A DNA stretch of 64,000 nt, taken from the NCBI GenBank assembly GCA_903813345.2, contig CAIIXF020000004.1, forward strand, positions 19,996,477 to 20,060,476. The letters are read 5' to 3'. Below are positions 25,401 through 40,400 of the stretch, piece after piece (position 1 is the first letter of the stretch; the number at the start of each line of letters is the position of its first letter). Source of the DNA: Owenia fusiformis. Taxonomy: Eukaryota > Annelida > Polychaeta > Sabellida > Oweniidae. The notes under the pieces are model-generated. The model saw only the letters and a list, made by a program, of their open reading frames with translations, had not been told where the DNA came from and searched no databases. A program made the translations under genes and the position numbers.

Positions 25401-28400
25401 TTCCAACCCCAAGTCAATGACATGGGTTAGAAAACATGAGCTTTATAGACTTATTTAAAATGGGTATGAGTTGACAAATAGTTTACATGAGTTGAAAGTT
25501 GATTTTGAGTTGCTTTGACCTAGGATTGAATTGATATTTGACCTCTATAAATGGTGTGCAAAACTGCTGAGCTATATTGTTAATAGTGTTGCTTTTATAA
25601 AACTTGTATATAGGCTTTAGAGAGCGCAAAATTAGTTTTGCTGTTTTGGACGATCAAGAATCTGTAATGAGTACACTGGCTCCACCTAGTGGCCAGAAAG
25701 CTGCAGACACAATAAGTGAATCAGGTTTGTGCGATGAAGTATTTAACAGACTAGTTAAATGTTAAAATAATTTGAAATACTAGTAATAGATGTCTGTTAT
25801 TAGTAACAACTATATAGGCTCAGAGAAAAACTATTAAGAGGCATTTACTCAGGGTATTCAAAAATTCACACTTTCATGACACTTTCCTATTTACCCACAT
25901 CCTTGCTTAGTTTCTTATTAGAAAGTTTTGTTATTTTATCTAAAACTTGCACATTGTTTATGACTATCAAACTTGAATAATATTGTGGTTTCTGATTTGA
26001 ATTAATGACATTTGCCTCTACCTGGCTTTGTTTTTAATCTTCCTTTTTGCATCTTGATAGGATTTTAGCATTGTCTTTCTTCATGTCCATGATTTTAGAG
26101 ATAGAACATAATTTACAATATAAGTACATATTGTATTTGGCAATATAAAGGATTCAATGGACTTTCAATGGTTCAATCTTGACATTTATGATTTTGAACA
26201 ATTAAATTTCAAAATATGCTTTCACTAATCAAGTCAAACACGCTTAAATATATTGAAGTAAATTACATGTAGATCTATTTCTCAAATATTTTTCAATTCC
26301 TATAGCAGATTAGTTTTCTTAAATTTTCATATTCTAACAGCATTCTCATAATGCAATTTGTCCCAGCAGACGTCATTTGTTATTTCATCTTGTACACATA
26401 GGAAGCATTAGTCCCAGTGAGAGGAAGATCAGTTTTGCTATCATGGGAACAAGTTGTGAAAGGTCTGACTCACTCCACAGTTCAACAACAACTCTTTCAA
26501 TGCCAGAGGGAGGTGAAGAGAGAAAAGGTACGACACCACTATTTTTCTTAGAATTGGGGCCAGGAATAACATTACATAAATATTAACTTTGTAATGTTGT
26601 ATGCAAACAGTGTTTAAACTACATACATCTATTAAACATTATAGCAAGACATTCTTTATCCAATAATTCAGACAATTATAATAATCTAGATGTTTGACCA
26701 TCACCTGATAATTCAGAATTTGATCATTCTAAATATTCATATTCAAGAATGTTGTTTCAGCTGCTAGAAGACTTGCACAAGGACGGAAATTACTGAAAAT
26801 GCGAAGAGGATCAATAACTGAGAAAATCACTGCCCAACATAATGCCAGCTTAAAGCGACAGAGGAGTCTGAAGTTGAAACAAGAGGGGGGATCTGGTGGT
26901 GGAAGTATGTATTGCATCCCTATCTTATATCTAATGAACCCTTCCATTGTAGAATCCAATGTGAATTATGAGTCCAATATTACTTTTGTAGGGGTGATGG
27001 GACTAGTGAGGGGACATATTGCTGAATCATACCCCTGCTATGTATATTTATGTCAACCGAACTATATCATGGCAAACATTGAGCTTTTTGGGTTAGTTAT
27101 TATGTGGAACCATAGTCATGGATCAATGTTACTCTGTTTCTGAAAATGGATAGAGGGCTGGTAGAATAGTACTGTTTGTGTGGGCTTGTGTGGCACAAAA
27201 TGATGATGATGGTACTACTGAACCCAAAGACCATTTTCTCATGCCTATATCTGTTTAACTGAACTGCTGCGGCCTTTATATAACATCGGACTGTACACGA
27301 TTTATTTCATACTTCATGTATTTTCTATTTTTTTGCTGAGTACATTGCTTTTTATGTTGAAGATGTATGGACTATGTTTGTATCATCATGCTGAGTTAAG
27401 CATCATTAGCTGTTCTGTTATGCATGATGTAGAAATTCACCAGCTTTTAAAAGTATTATTTAGGAGCACTGCACATATTTAAATATATGAATAAGTTTTG
27501 CTTTAAAAATGATTAGTTAACTTTAAAATTAGGCAGAAACAGATAATGATAGTATTTTATGCCACTAAACTTATAGAATTATTATATATATATTATATAT
27601 ATATTATAGGGTTGTAGCTTAATAGCAGAACCCAATATTTAAATTCTATTTTAGCATTTTCCCAAATCTTAGATTTAAATAATAATTTAGTCTGTTTGAT
27701 GTTTCTCATTGATGTAACCCAACATTTTATCATTAATTGATTGGTTCCTATAGGTGTTGAAAATGAAAGTGAGGCTGCCACTGCTGAACCAAAACCTGAG
27801 CGCGAAGCGAAACCAGAAAAAACTCCTTTTAGTAGAAAATCCATTAAATTAAAGCGTCCTAAATCCCAAGCAACTCAAGGCTCTGAAAAAGTCCAATCAC
27901 ACCAAGGGCCTCAAGTAGCGCATTTAACAGTTCACCGTACTCACACGGAACCAGACCATTCTCCAGTGGAGAGTACCTCTGATTTATCCCCAGATGAAGC
28001 AGTGAGGGAGAATTTATTAGAAGATTATCGCAGACCATCTGCTCCATTCTCACAGGTCCAGAAAATTCAACAAAGCTTGCGGCGCAAATCAGAACATTTG
28101 CTAAGCCCCCTCCGTACAGGTGAAGCCACTAGAGGAGTGCACTAACTTTTATGTGGTGGTTCTTGGGTTTTTTGTGGCATCTCATGAAAATGTCATGTTG
28201 GTCATGTTTTAAAATGCAAAATATGGTGATTGGATTGCTAATGTGTGAATTAGGATTACGGAACCTCCCCATCCTTTTTGTTAGCTTATGGGTCTTATGA
28301 TTTTATGGGTCTGATGATCAATCCCAATGTTAATTGCAGTTTTTTACCCCTCACCATACATGAAGTAGTTGTTGATATTTTGACACCATCGCCTAGGGCC

Positions 28401-31400
28401 AAAAAGCCATGAAACCACACTATAGATATTCCTGAATTCAAGCACTTTTGGGATTGAGAGACCAAAGTGACAATTTTATAGTTGCTTAGACTACTTGGAA
28501 GAAAATTCACACCATAGTCATTTTTCCAAATGCAAAATAGTAGGAAAGAGTTGAATCTGCAAAAATGACACTTGGCCTGAGTGTTAAATGGAATAATATT
28601 TTGGGATAAGTTTTGTAGTTCTTGTACTATTATTTCTCACGTTTCCATCTGTTTTGCATTTTTAAATATGATCATTGTGACAATAAGGAAGGCATGGGCA
28701 CCTATATACAGGGTGACCCAAAACACAATCCTCTTATCTTAGAGTTAGAGGGTTCTATCTTTGGGGTCACCCTATACTTTCACCTAATTCACTTTACTAA
28801 TATCTACTAAAACATTTCTTTTCAGAAAACATTATGTGAAAATGTCATTTATGTAATTTTCTTCCCAAAACTTGGAAATCGATCTACGTATGTGAAGAAT
28901 TTTTGAGATGAAATGTTGGAAACAACAATATCTCAAATTGTCAGAAGAAGGTTGACATTAATGACATTTTGATGCAATTTGACACTTTATCTTATGGTGG
29001 TTTTGATATAAATGTATCTTACTTTTAAATTTTTCTTTGTCCATGATATCTCTTATGAGGCTCCCTGTCTTGATAATAATGCTAACATCAACTCCTTCTT
29101 ATTATAGGTTAATGGGGATGTGCTTGTATTTCATTTCATTATAGAAACCCCTTCTATTCTGTGGCGTGTACGTTACAGGTAGTAAAACATGTTCACAACT
29201 TGTATAATTTTCATGACTTATAAATTCATTCTGCATGTATTTCTTGTCATGATGAATTTCTTAGAATTTTACCCATTGGTATAAATTGTAAATATATAAT
29301 TCATGAGATTTTTGCGAATTTAACAAGCAGATGAAATGAACATGTTTTACTGTAATGGACAAATAACATTTTTATTTTTTGTAATTAAGTGTGTTCTCCT
29401 ATATATGTGTTTTAATACTAATATGATATTAAATGTGTTTTGATACTAATATAATATATTAACGTTTTGAGATATTAATATTAATATTTACATTTTAGAT
29501 CATTATGCGTACTAACATAATGTAGTTCTCAATAGTTTGTAAATAAAGTCTCACAAAGTTTCCCAAGAAAGCATGCACATTTTTTGGACTGTGTAACAGA
29601 CTATTATATTACATCTGCTTTCCTGAGAATTAATTGTGTTGTTTCAGGCTCTTAGAATGCCACAATTGTCATGTCTTGAAACATATGAAGTATGTAAACA
29701 TGTAGAAGAATCAGATTTCAAAGAGAATAGTTAACTTACCTTTGTGATCTTTTTCCAATGAGAGGACTGCTTTGTACTTTTTAGCTTCTTTTGCACAAAA
29801 TAGTAATTTTTCATGAAGCTTAACATATTTATTATGCACTCTATGGTCCTTGGCAAACATCAAGCAATCATAAGGTTTAACATCATCAAATGTTTCGATT
29901 TTTTTTGGATCTTTTCCCCCTACATTTCTCTATTGAGAAGTTTTATTTTAGCATTGTTCTTTGGAAATACATAGTACTATCCAGTAGTTCACCAACAAGA
30001 GTGTCATTTCATTATAGTATTTATTGTGAAAGCATTTTGAATATAAATCATTTCAGTTCATCTTTGATTTGAATATACATTTATTTCAATTTATTATAAA
30101 ATATTCACATCATGCATGCTTTTGTTTCATTTCCCTTAGACTTTTTCTCATCATCATAAAAGTTATTCAAATTGTTCAATATTAGAGAGTTTTTCCCAAA
30201 AGTTCCTCATCACATTTTACATATTTTTTCACTTGAATAGTTAGTTGCCCTTTTTGATGTAAACTAAGGAATACTGGTCCAATTTGATATAATATCCTAA
30301 ATGTTGTACTTAATAAATTGCATATATTCTCTCTAGGTATAAAACGTATGGGGAGTTTGACCAATCGTAAAGTCAGCATACAATCTACAAAATCTGAACG
30401 TTCTGATGAGGATCACACATTTGATGACTATACTGAAGCGCCACCTTTAGTGACTACCACTGATGAGCCCCAGGATAGCCCGGAAGTTGAGGAAGAAATA
30501 GACTATAGTCAGAATATGCCCTGGATAAAGGTAGAAATGTTGTTATTGTTTTTTTAGTGGGTGATAGTGTTCCATTATCTAAATTGAATATAGATTTTCT
30601 ATAAGTTTTTCTTTTGTGTACAAGGGAGGGCACAATGTTTAAATTAGTTAACACAATATATTCTAGAATTTAGTGCAAAGCTTTTGATATGGCCCCTAAA
30701 ATCTAATGTTTTACAGATTGTCGTACGCCTTGCAAACACTTCCAACTTTGTCTGCGATCACCAGAACTATTGTAACCCCAATTGTTACGAGCGCCAGCGT
30801 CGCAGCTGCTGTCGGTTGATGGCTGCCGTGAAGCATGTTCACGAGAGTAGAGCTGAAGATGAGGCCCAGGTTAAAGAGAGGGGACACATTGAGAGTAGAA
30901 GAGACACATTGAAAGACAAATTTAAGCGAAGGGTTAGTGAATGTTATTTGTCTAAATTTGAGTTTAATTTGAATGGTGCTGATCAAATCTACCATGTTTT
31001 CTCAGAAATGTTTTCTATCATTTTTTTTTTCCTTCAAAGTATCATAGATGAAAAGGACCTCCATCTGTTGAAGAAATTATCCACTTTTTTGAAATGTTTT
31101 AATTTATTAGGGAATCATATATTTTAGGAGTCCATGTTTCAACCATCATCTCCCACAAGACGCCGTGAAAGCACCCCCCTATTGAATAAAATCTCTGCCG
31201 CAGACGTCACTCTCTTGCGAAGCAAGCTGAACTCAATGGAGCGAAAGAAGAACCAAGAACAGCAGGAACCTGTCATTCCTGATACACCAATGCAGACATA
31301 TTTGAAATCACAGGTAAGTTTGATCTCTTAATTATTTCTATGATGTGTCTCATTTTCTGTCCACTGAGGCCCAGATGCTAGCATTTAATACTAGCTTCTG

Positions 31401-34400
31401 ATGAAGTCAATTTTGATTGAACTAATCTGATTGGGTAAGGCTAAAACAAAGAATTATCTCTAATTCAAGTAGTGCAGATGAATTCCTTCAAACAGGTAGA
31501 TTTACTAATAACTGTGTATTCATTGTATATTCAAATTACGCATTTCTTTACTCATCACATGTACTCACACTCATACTCATTCTAAAGTGAGTGTTCAAAA
31601 TAAGATTTTGAACTAATTTTGGGATATTTAGAGTGATTTATTTTAAACTACTGTACATGTAGAATTCTACATTTTATATTACAATGAATCTCAAATTACA
31701 AGAATTCTAATCAGCTCTTCTTGTCCCACATCGGTACAGGTGGTCATCTGTATGCCACACAGTGGTACTTTAACTTTATATGGATAAAAAGTTCAATTAA
31801 TCGCTTTTGTAATTTTAATAAGTTCTGATATACATGCATATATTATTTTCTACTTCTATACATTAAATTCTAATACACTGTTGCTCATAATAACTTTCTT
31901 TACCTTTCTATAAAACATTTACATACATGCATTTCTACATGCAGAAGAATGCAGAATAATCTTACAATGAAGTGCCATTGTGAAGTGTATTCTAAGAAAC
32001 TTATTGTTGAGTGTTTTTGTTCCTTATGGAAAAATATTTCAAAATGCTAATTCCATTCAAATTTCAGAGCATGTTAGTTAATCAGTATTAAATATTCCAT
32101 AATTATAAGCAACAGTGTATATTACATTACACTACATTATATGTACAATTGCATACTTGTATTATGCAGATATCACATTTTGTTCTTTTCTGGCTCTGTT
32201 ATTGCATGTATATTGTATATTAATGCCTAGTGTACTGATAAGAACTGAATCTGTCATTAGCAAAACTCTAGGTGAGAATTATTTCTGATGGACAAACATT
32301 ACCAGCACTAGTAGTTACTCTAAATGGAGACATTGATTCTAATTAAGGTAGAACCTTCCGCCAAGAGGGACATTGTGAATTTAACACACTGTCAGATTAA
32401 TTTCTTATCAGAGACACCTGTTTTAATTCCTTTACATGCATATGTTCTATACAATATTTACATATAATAGGCTTAGATTACGCAGTCAAACTTCAAGTCA
32501 GAAAGTCACACAGCATATGATATTACAATAAAATGTTGTTCATATATGAAGAGCATCTCAGGGCCAAAGCTAAAATTAGGCAAAGGCAAAATGTCAAATT
32601 AAGACTTAAGGAACTAAGGAATTACTAACTTTGGACTTGATTACCATAATTTTAGTTAGAAAGGCACTGAAAAATATATTTCTGTAAAATGTTTTGTGAG
32701 TCATTTGCATCTTCAGTCCCAATCCATGCCTTGCTACGTCCATCAAAATCACATTTCAAAGTGATGGGAAATGCATTCCAATAATTATCTTTCAACAGTT
32801 GAGAGGGGTAATACTTCTGCAAGACTAAGTGGACTTGATGTAAGACTTGTATTCATATGATATTTAAATACACTACTGAAGATGTTTTTACCACTCAGTA
32901 TTTCATCTTCGATTTCTATTTCCTGCTTTAGTGTTTTTTCAGTGATTACATACTTACACTAATTTGGAATTGTATTTCATAAGATAACATGTAGCATAGT
33001 ATCCTATATACATGAACTGAACACTAATAAGTAACATATGCTTTATATCTACTCTGTCATTAATGGATACTTTTTCTGTGTCAACTGGAGTATACTCTAA
33101 TATACATTCAGAACCGGATGTTTAATATTTAAAATTCAAATATGATATGTGACTTCACAATAACTAGAACATTTGGTTCATCGGTATATAGAATCGTAAC
33201 AAAGATTTATGGTATATATTACGATGGATGCTTGATTTTTGTCTGTTGATTTCTCATTGTTACAACGTTTACTTTTGTGGTTAAGCTATTTCCACTCCCT
33301 GAAAAGTTTTGACATTCTCCTGCATTTTGGACTATGGAACTAACATTTGTTATCCTTATTCTGTAATAGTCTGTCTATTTTGATGTTCTAAAACATGGGC
33401 ATACCATTGAACATACTTTCTAGACAATATATTTGAAGATATGCAAGTGATTCTTCCTGTTGCTTAAGGAATGGCTCTCTCCGACAACTAAATCTCCATT
33501 TCTATCGATTGCAACATTTGCGGGGAACAGTATGCCATCTTGTTTGTTAAGGAGGGTTTTAACAAATTGACCATTGTGTGAAAGGAGAACCACTCTGTGA
33601 TTGTGGTTATCTGCGACAATGATATGATCCTCGGTGACACAGACACCTTTAGGGCCATCCAGCTCATTCTCCTCATCTCCCTGAGTGCCGCCGTATTGAG
33701 CTATAATTGTACCTTCTTGATCCATCACATACACTGCATGGTTGTTCACATCAGATACGACGATGTGGTTTTTCGCAGGGTTAAAGGCGACGTGGTTAAC
33801 ACAACTGAGCTTACCATTCCTTACAGTTTTCTTGATTCCACCTTCCTGGGTACATAGATAGATGGCCTCAGGGTAGCGCCCGAGGGCAATAAGCCCAACT
33901 TTCTTGTGGTGTGTCAGGCCTTGTGGTTTATTCACTCCATAGCAGATGTCCTTGACAAAGGTGCCATCTTGTTTGAAGAGCTTGATATCATTGGCTTTAG
34001 TACTGCAAGTTACCACCAGTTCACCAGAGTCAAGACATGTGATGTCATTGGGTTTTTTCACCTGAAAATACATAGACATTGTATTTAATTTATTTCAATG
34101 TGAAAATTAATTAAACAAAATACAAAGGGCAAGATCAGAATATGACCTAAACATACCAGACCTTTATAAGCCATTTAAACAAGTTTGACCTTCTAAACAA
34201 TGAATAATTTACAATCTTTGCCTGATTGCAATATTATTTTGAAATATCTTTATTTAAAGCAAACAATATTATCCAAACTGACATACAATAACTATGACAC
34301 CAATATGAGAACATTGTATGTCAGAATTACTACTTTTCAATTCATAACTTATTTATCATATTAAATATTTAAAAATTATTGAAGAAAAATGGACCCTTTA

Positions 34401-37400
34401 ACTTTTCTAAAATTAGAAAGTTCAAGTATACAAGAAAAGGTAGCATTGTATTTATAGCTATTATAATTTTATTTGACATCTGTGGGTTTAAATAGATAAT
34501 AGAAGAAAGTGGCTGATACTTGAATGCATTCTAAAGATAAAAATTATCTCAAGATTGAAGTCCAAACATTTGAAAATCTCAGTGTTAGGTTGTTCATTGT
34601 GGTCAACTGAGATTTACATTTAATTAGTGTTAGTTATATTGTTATTGATTCAAAATTTCATTGTAAAACATTGTAAAAGTCCGTTCTTTCATGTTAGCCA
34701 TTCAGGTTCTTGGATGTTTATTCTAGATTTTTTTCAGTCTTCAACCAATGTTGATACTCCATCTGTGGTAGAGCACTTGAACTGGGTAAAGGAAGAATTA
34801 CATGTACAAACTTCATCATTAGTTCTCTGGGATTATGAGCACATGAGCTTTAAGCACAGTATTTATTTCTGGGTTTAGAATAAGTAATGAATGAATAAAC
34901 AATTCATTTACTTGGAACTTTGACTTCAGCTCTAGCTCTTCATCAAATATCTGCACACCAACATCATTGACTGCAATAGCAAGGTCACCTGCTGGTGTTT
35001 TAGCTATGCCCCAACATGCATGGTCCAACTCAACCTGCTTCACTAGTTGAGGTTTAATCACCTGGTGCTCACTTTCTATGGTCACCTGAGCCTATAGAAT
35101 AAAACAGATTTCAATTTATTTTTATGGATATCTTTATAGATTTTGTAATGTGTACCTTACCTTATTAGGTCATTGAGTCCATATAAGGAATTCAAGTATA
35201 ACATGTTGTTCAAACATGATCCGGTGCAGACTTGTACTTCTCCTATGGCCACTCTATACATGTACATACTTATAATTTATAATCTAATTACAATAAATAA
35301 ATCCTTTTCAGTAATACCTTTTAATGTCTAATCAAACTATATTGAAAACATTTGAGGAAAACACAAATATAAAAACAATCCCCAGTAAGCATCAAGCAAT
35401 AATACCCGATCATTCACTCCTCAATTATTTTTAGAAATATTTTTAACTTTGAAAATGTAACCTTGATAAAACTGAATCAACATACCTGTGATGTCACCTC
35501 TACTGCACCAAAGTTCTTATTGATCATCTCTCGTAGATTCCCAGGTGAAAACTTGATTGCAATCTTACTGACGCTGTTAACCAAAGCTGGTCTATTCTTC
35601 CAATCATGCAACTGCCTCTTCCGCAGTTCCATATTACCCACAATGCTCACAAGGTTGTTGTCGTTGAATTCATGAACAGCTTTCTCAAAGAGATTGTTAG
35701 CAAGTGTTTGTTTTGTGTTGAGTGTCTCGCAAAGGTCTTCAAGGCCTTGTAAGTTGCTATCTACCTGGCTCTTTAGATGTTCCTTGCACACCTCAGCTTG
35801 CCTAGAATTACATTCACATTTTTAAAACAAAATTTTTAATAATTAATTCTTACCAACTATTGGTTTCAATGGTAATGCTTTTGTTTATAATTTGTCTTTG
35901 TACACAAATATTTGTCTTTTTTCGATTATATTAAATATTTGTGTCTGTCTCATTTTCTCTCATTTCTCTACAATTTAGAATTACACACTTGTCAACTTTA
36001 TTCCTTGTACATTCAATTAATTTCCATTCTATTTTACATTTAAAATGTGACCGCCACAATATATCCTCTCAGTACTAGTTTGTTGATACCATAAAAGTGC
36101 TCACCATTGAACATTCTTGATGATCTCTTCAGCATGTTCATCAATAACATTAACTGCTTTGGAGTGTTCTTTCATAAGGAGTGTCTTGCTATCAAGTACC
36201 ATGTCTTTGGTCTCTTGTATGTGCTCCACACGTTTCCTTGTGGCAACTGCAAGCTGTTCCAGCATATCTCTGCCTTGTCCTGCCTTCTCCTTGATCTCAA
36301 TGCAGTGGTGCATGTGGTGTTTGCTGTTGCGACACTTCATACATATGCAAATCTGGAACAATAGATGTATTTGTCTGATGATGAAATGATTATGTGCTAA
36401 TAAAATCCAACAATGACCATCCAGCCAGTGGCCATGGCCATTCTATAGTCTACTGCACTCTTTCCTTATCATATTTGTATTTAGTAGACTTTTTACTCCA
36501 TCTTCTATTCTCTTCTTTTCATTTTAACACTACAACTGCCACACTAACAGAATTATTTCAAATGTTTAGTCTTCTCTCTTTTGTTTTTAGCTCCAATGAT
36601 ATCCAACTTCTTCAATATTTGAGCCACAATGCTTAATAATTTTGTCTGCATTGGTCTCTCATAATCAATGAATAGTTTTATTACTTACTGAGAACTCTTT
36701 ATTTCTAAGTACCTACCTTGCAGTCATCGTTCTGACAGAAGTACTCCTGTTTCTGGTCTGGATGCACTGCACAATACACAGGAAACTTGCTGTAAATCTG
36801 ACGTGGGTCTCCACTCAGATACTCACTCAGGGGGAGGATCTCATGGTCTTGGGTAGCGCGGGAAAATTGATGCGGCTTTGTGCAATCTTCACAATATCGC
36901 TCATTGCATATCAAACAGATATTAACAGCTTCCTGATCGGGTTTTCCAATTCGATGACATAAAATACAGTTGTAGGTTATGGAGTGTTTGACACGTCGTT
37001 GTTCATAGTATTCTAATGTCTGGATAACATATTCATTTGTTTTCTCGCCATCTTTTTTCGGATGTATGGTGGTTTCACATTCAGGGCAAGGGAAGCTTCC
37101 TACTGGTCCCTTTCTGGTTTTGATTTTCTGTTGGAAACATCCACTACACATAGAATGGCCACAATCCATCAACAATGGATGCTTCTCATTAGGGACATAT
37201 CTAGAATGACAGATAACATAGAGAAACATCCACTACACATAGAATGACCGCAGTCCATCAACAATGGATGCTTCTCATTAGGGACATATCTAGAATGACA
37301 GATAACATAGAGAAACATCCACTACACATAGAATGGCCACAATCCATCAACAATGGATGCTTCTCATTAGGGACATATCTAGAATGACAGATAACATAGA

Positions 37401-40400
37401 GAAACATCCACTACACATAGAATGACCACAATCCATCAACAATGGATGCTTCTCATTAGGGACATATCTAGAATGACAGATAACATAGAGAAACATCCAC
37501 TACACATAGAATGACCACAATCCATCAACAATGGATGCTTCTCATTAGGGACATATCTAGAATGACAGATAACATAGAGAAACATCCACTACACATAGAA
37601 TGGCCGCAGTCCATCAACAATGGATGCTTCTCATTAGGGACATATCTAGAATGACAGATCACATAGAGAAACATCCACTACACATAGAATGGCCACAATC
37701 CATCAACAATGGGTGCTTCTCATTAGGGACATATCTAGAATGACAGGTAACATAGAGAAACATCCACTACACATAGAATGACCGCAGTCCATCAACAATG
37801 GATGCTTCTCATTAGGGACATATCTAGAATGACAGGTAACATAGAGAAACATCCACTACACATAGAATGGCCACAATCCATCAACAATGGATGCTTCTCA
37901 TTAGGGACATATCTAGAATGACAGATAACATAGAGAAACATCCACTACACATAGAATGACCACAGTCCATCAACAATGGATGCTTCTCATTAGGGACATA
38001 TCTAGAATGACAGGTAACATAGAGAAACATCCACTACACATAGAATGACCGCAGTCCATCAACAATGGATGCTTCTCATTAGGGACATATCTAGAATGAC
38101 AGATAACATATAGAAACATCCACTACACATAGAATGACCACAATCCATCAACAATGGATGCTTCTCATTAGGGACATATCTAGAATGACAGATAACATAG
38201 AGAAACATCCACTACACATAGAATGACCGCAGTCCATCAACAATGGATGCTTCTCATTAGGGACATATCTAGAATGACAGATAACATAGAGAAACATCCA
38301 CTACACATAGAATGACCACAATCCATCAACAATGGATGCTTCTCATTAGGGACATATCTAGAATGACAGGTAACATAGAGAAACATCCACTACACATAGA
38401 ATGGCCGCAGTCCATCAACAATGGATGCTTCTCATTAGGGACATATCTAGAATGACAGGTAACATAGAGAAACATCCACTACACATAGAATGACCGCAGT
38501 CCATCAACAATGGATGCTTCTCATTAGGGACATATCTAGAATGACAGATAACATAGAGAAACATCCACTACACATAGAATGACCGCAGTCCATCAACAAT
38601 GGATGCTTCTCATTAGGGACATATCTAGAATGACAGATAACATAGAGAAACATCCACTACACATAGAATGACCACAATCCATCAACAATGGATGCTTCTC
38701 ATTAGGGACATATCTAGAATGACAGATAACATAGAGAAACATCCACTACACATAGAATGGCCGCAGTCCATCAACAATGGATGCTTCTCATTAGGGACAT
38801 ATCTAGAATGACAGGTAACATAGAGAAACATCCACTACACATAGAATGGCCACAATCCATCAACAATGGATGCTTCTCATTAGGGACATATCTAGAATGA
38901 CAGATAACATATAGAAACATCCACTACACATAGAATGACCACAATCCATCAACAATGGATGCTTCTCATTAGGGACATATCTAGAATGACAGATAACATA
39001 GAGAAACATCCACTACACATAGAATGGCCACAGTCCATCAACAATGGATGCTTCTCATTAGGGACATATCTAGAATGACAGGTAACATAGAGAAACATCC
39101 ACTACACATAGAATGACCACAATCCATCAACAATGGATGCTTCTCATTAGGGACATATCTAGAATGACAGATAACATAGAGAAACATCCACTACACATAG
39201 AATGGCCGCAGTCCATCAACAATGGATGCTTCTCATTAGGGACATATCTAGAATGACAGATAACATAGAGAAACATCCACTACACATAGAATGACCGCAG
39301 TCCATCAACAATGGATGCTTCTCATTAGGGACATATCTAGAATGACAGATCACATAGAGAAACATCCACTACACATAGAATGGCCACAATCCATCAACAA
39401 TGGGTGCTTCTCATTAGGGACATATCTAGAATGACAGGTAACATAGAGAAACATCCACTACACATAGAATGACCGCAGTCCATCAACAATGGATGCTTCT
39501 CATTAGGGACATATCTAGAATGACAGATAACATAGAGAAAGGTAATTAAAATAACAACTTCAACACCTAAAAGGAGCCAACTATTAGATCAATTAAAACA
39601 CTTCCAGAATTATTTCTGGAGATGATATCTTAAAAAGCAGTTTTGAAACTGGGTTTGTAAAACAGTATCTTGACTATTTATTTTGATGTATTAAAACTCA
39701 GGTGCCAAATTAAATGAATTTACAGTAACTAATGTGAATGGACTATTTATCAGATTAATAACCTTATTCAAATGATATTCTCAACAGTTAGAGTTTGACT
39801 TTGTGCCCCAACTCCTGTTTACCACTCATGAAAATTATACTTTGATGATGTGATATTATCTAAAGGCTATTTATATTCTCTTGATTAATTGCATTTAGAA
39901 TGGACTTAGAAGATATTTGTGTTTTAACATGGGTAGTCAGGTCATGTAATATGCTAACAAGCATTTTAATGGTTCATACTGATTTAAAGAAGATTGCTTG
40001 TTTTCCCTCCCAGTCTTGAAATATTGCCCCATCTTTTGAATGTGTTTTGAAATAACTATGAGGCCTTATTTCGACACCCAGGGCATTTATGCAACAAAAT
40101 CTAATATAACAATCAGAAATGAGAATGCCCATATGTTTGAACATACAAAATTACAAACAAATGCTAGATATATCCATGTATAGACATATTAGAGTCAGAG
40201 TTTTAAAGCTTCAAAGGAGGTTTAAGTACCAATTGACTTGTTAGTCTTTAATCGTCTTGAAATAAATTCAGATTATTTGAATCAACTTTATATAAAAACA
40301 TTTAGCAAAGATCAAGTCTGCCTTCTGGAGATTTACAAAACAGTGATTGGAGACTTTTCCTTCTATATGATCTTTATTTTCAATACATTTTTGGTCATCA

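Noticed and set aside
29145-29178. 34-nt exon-like stretch between TTATAG and GTAGTA in UNC80 intron 20
   Set aside because: Its length would break the phase-1 join between exons 20 and 21; no similarity.
33597-34088. Plus-strand open frames opposite the NHL exon
   Set aside because: Shadows of the TRIM-NHL coding strand; no codon or domain support.
37201-39543. Regular direct repeats suggestive of a CRISPR array
   Set aside because: Units are contiguous with no unique spacers, and the DNA is from an animal; it is a minisatellite.
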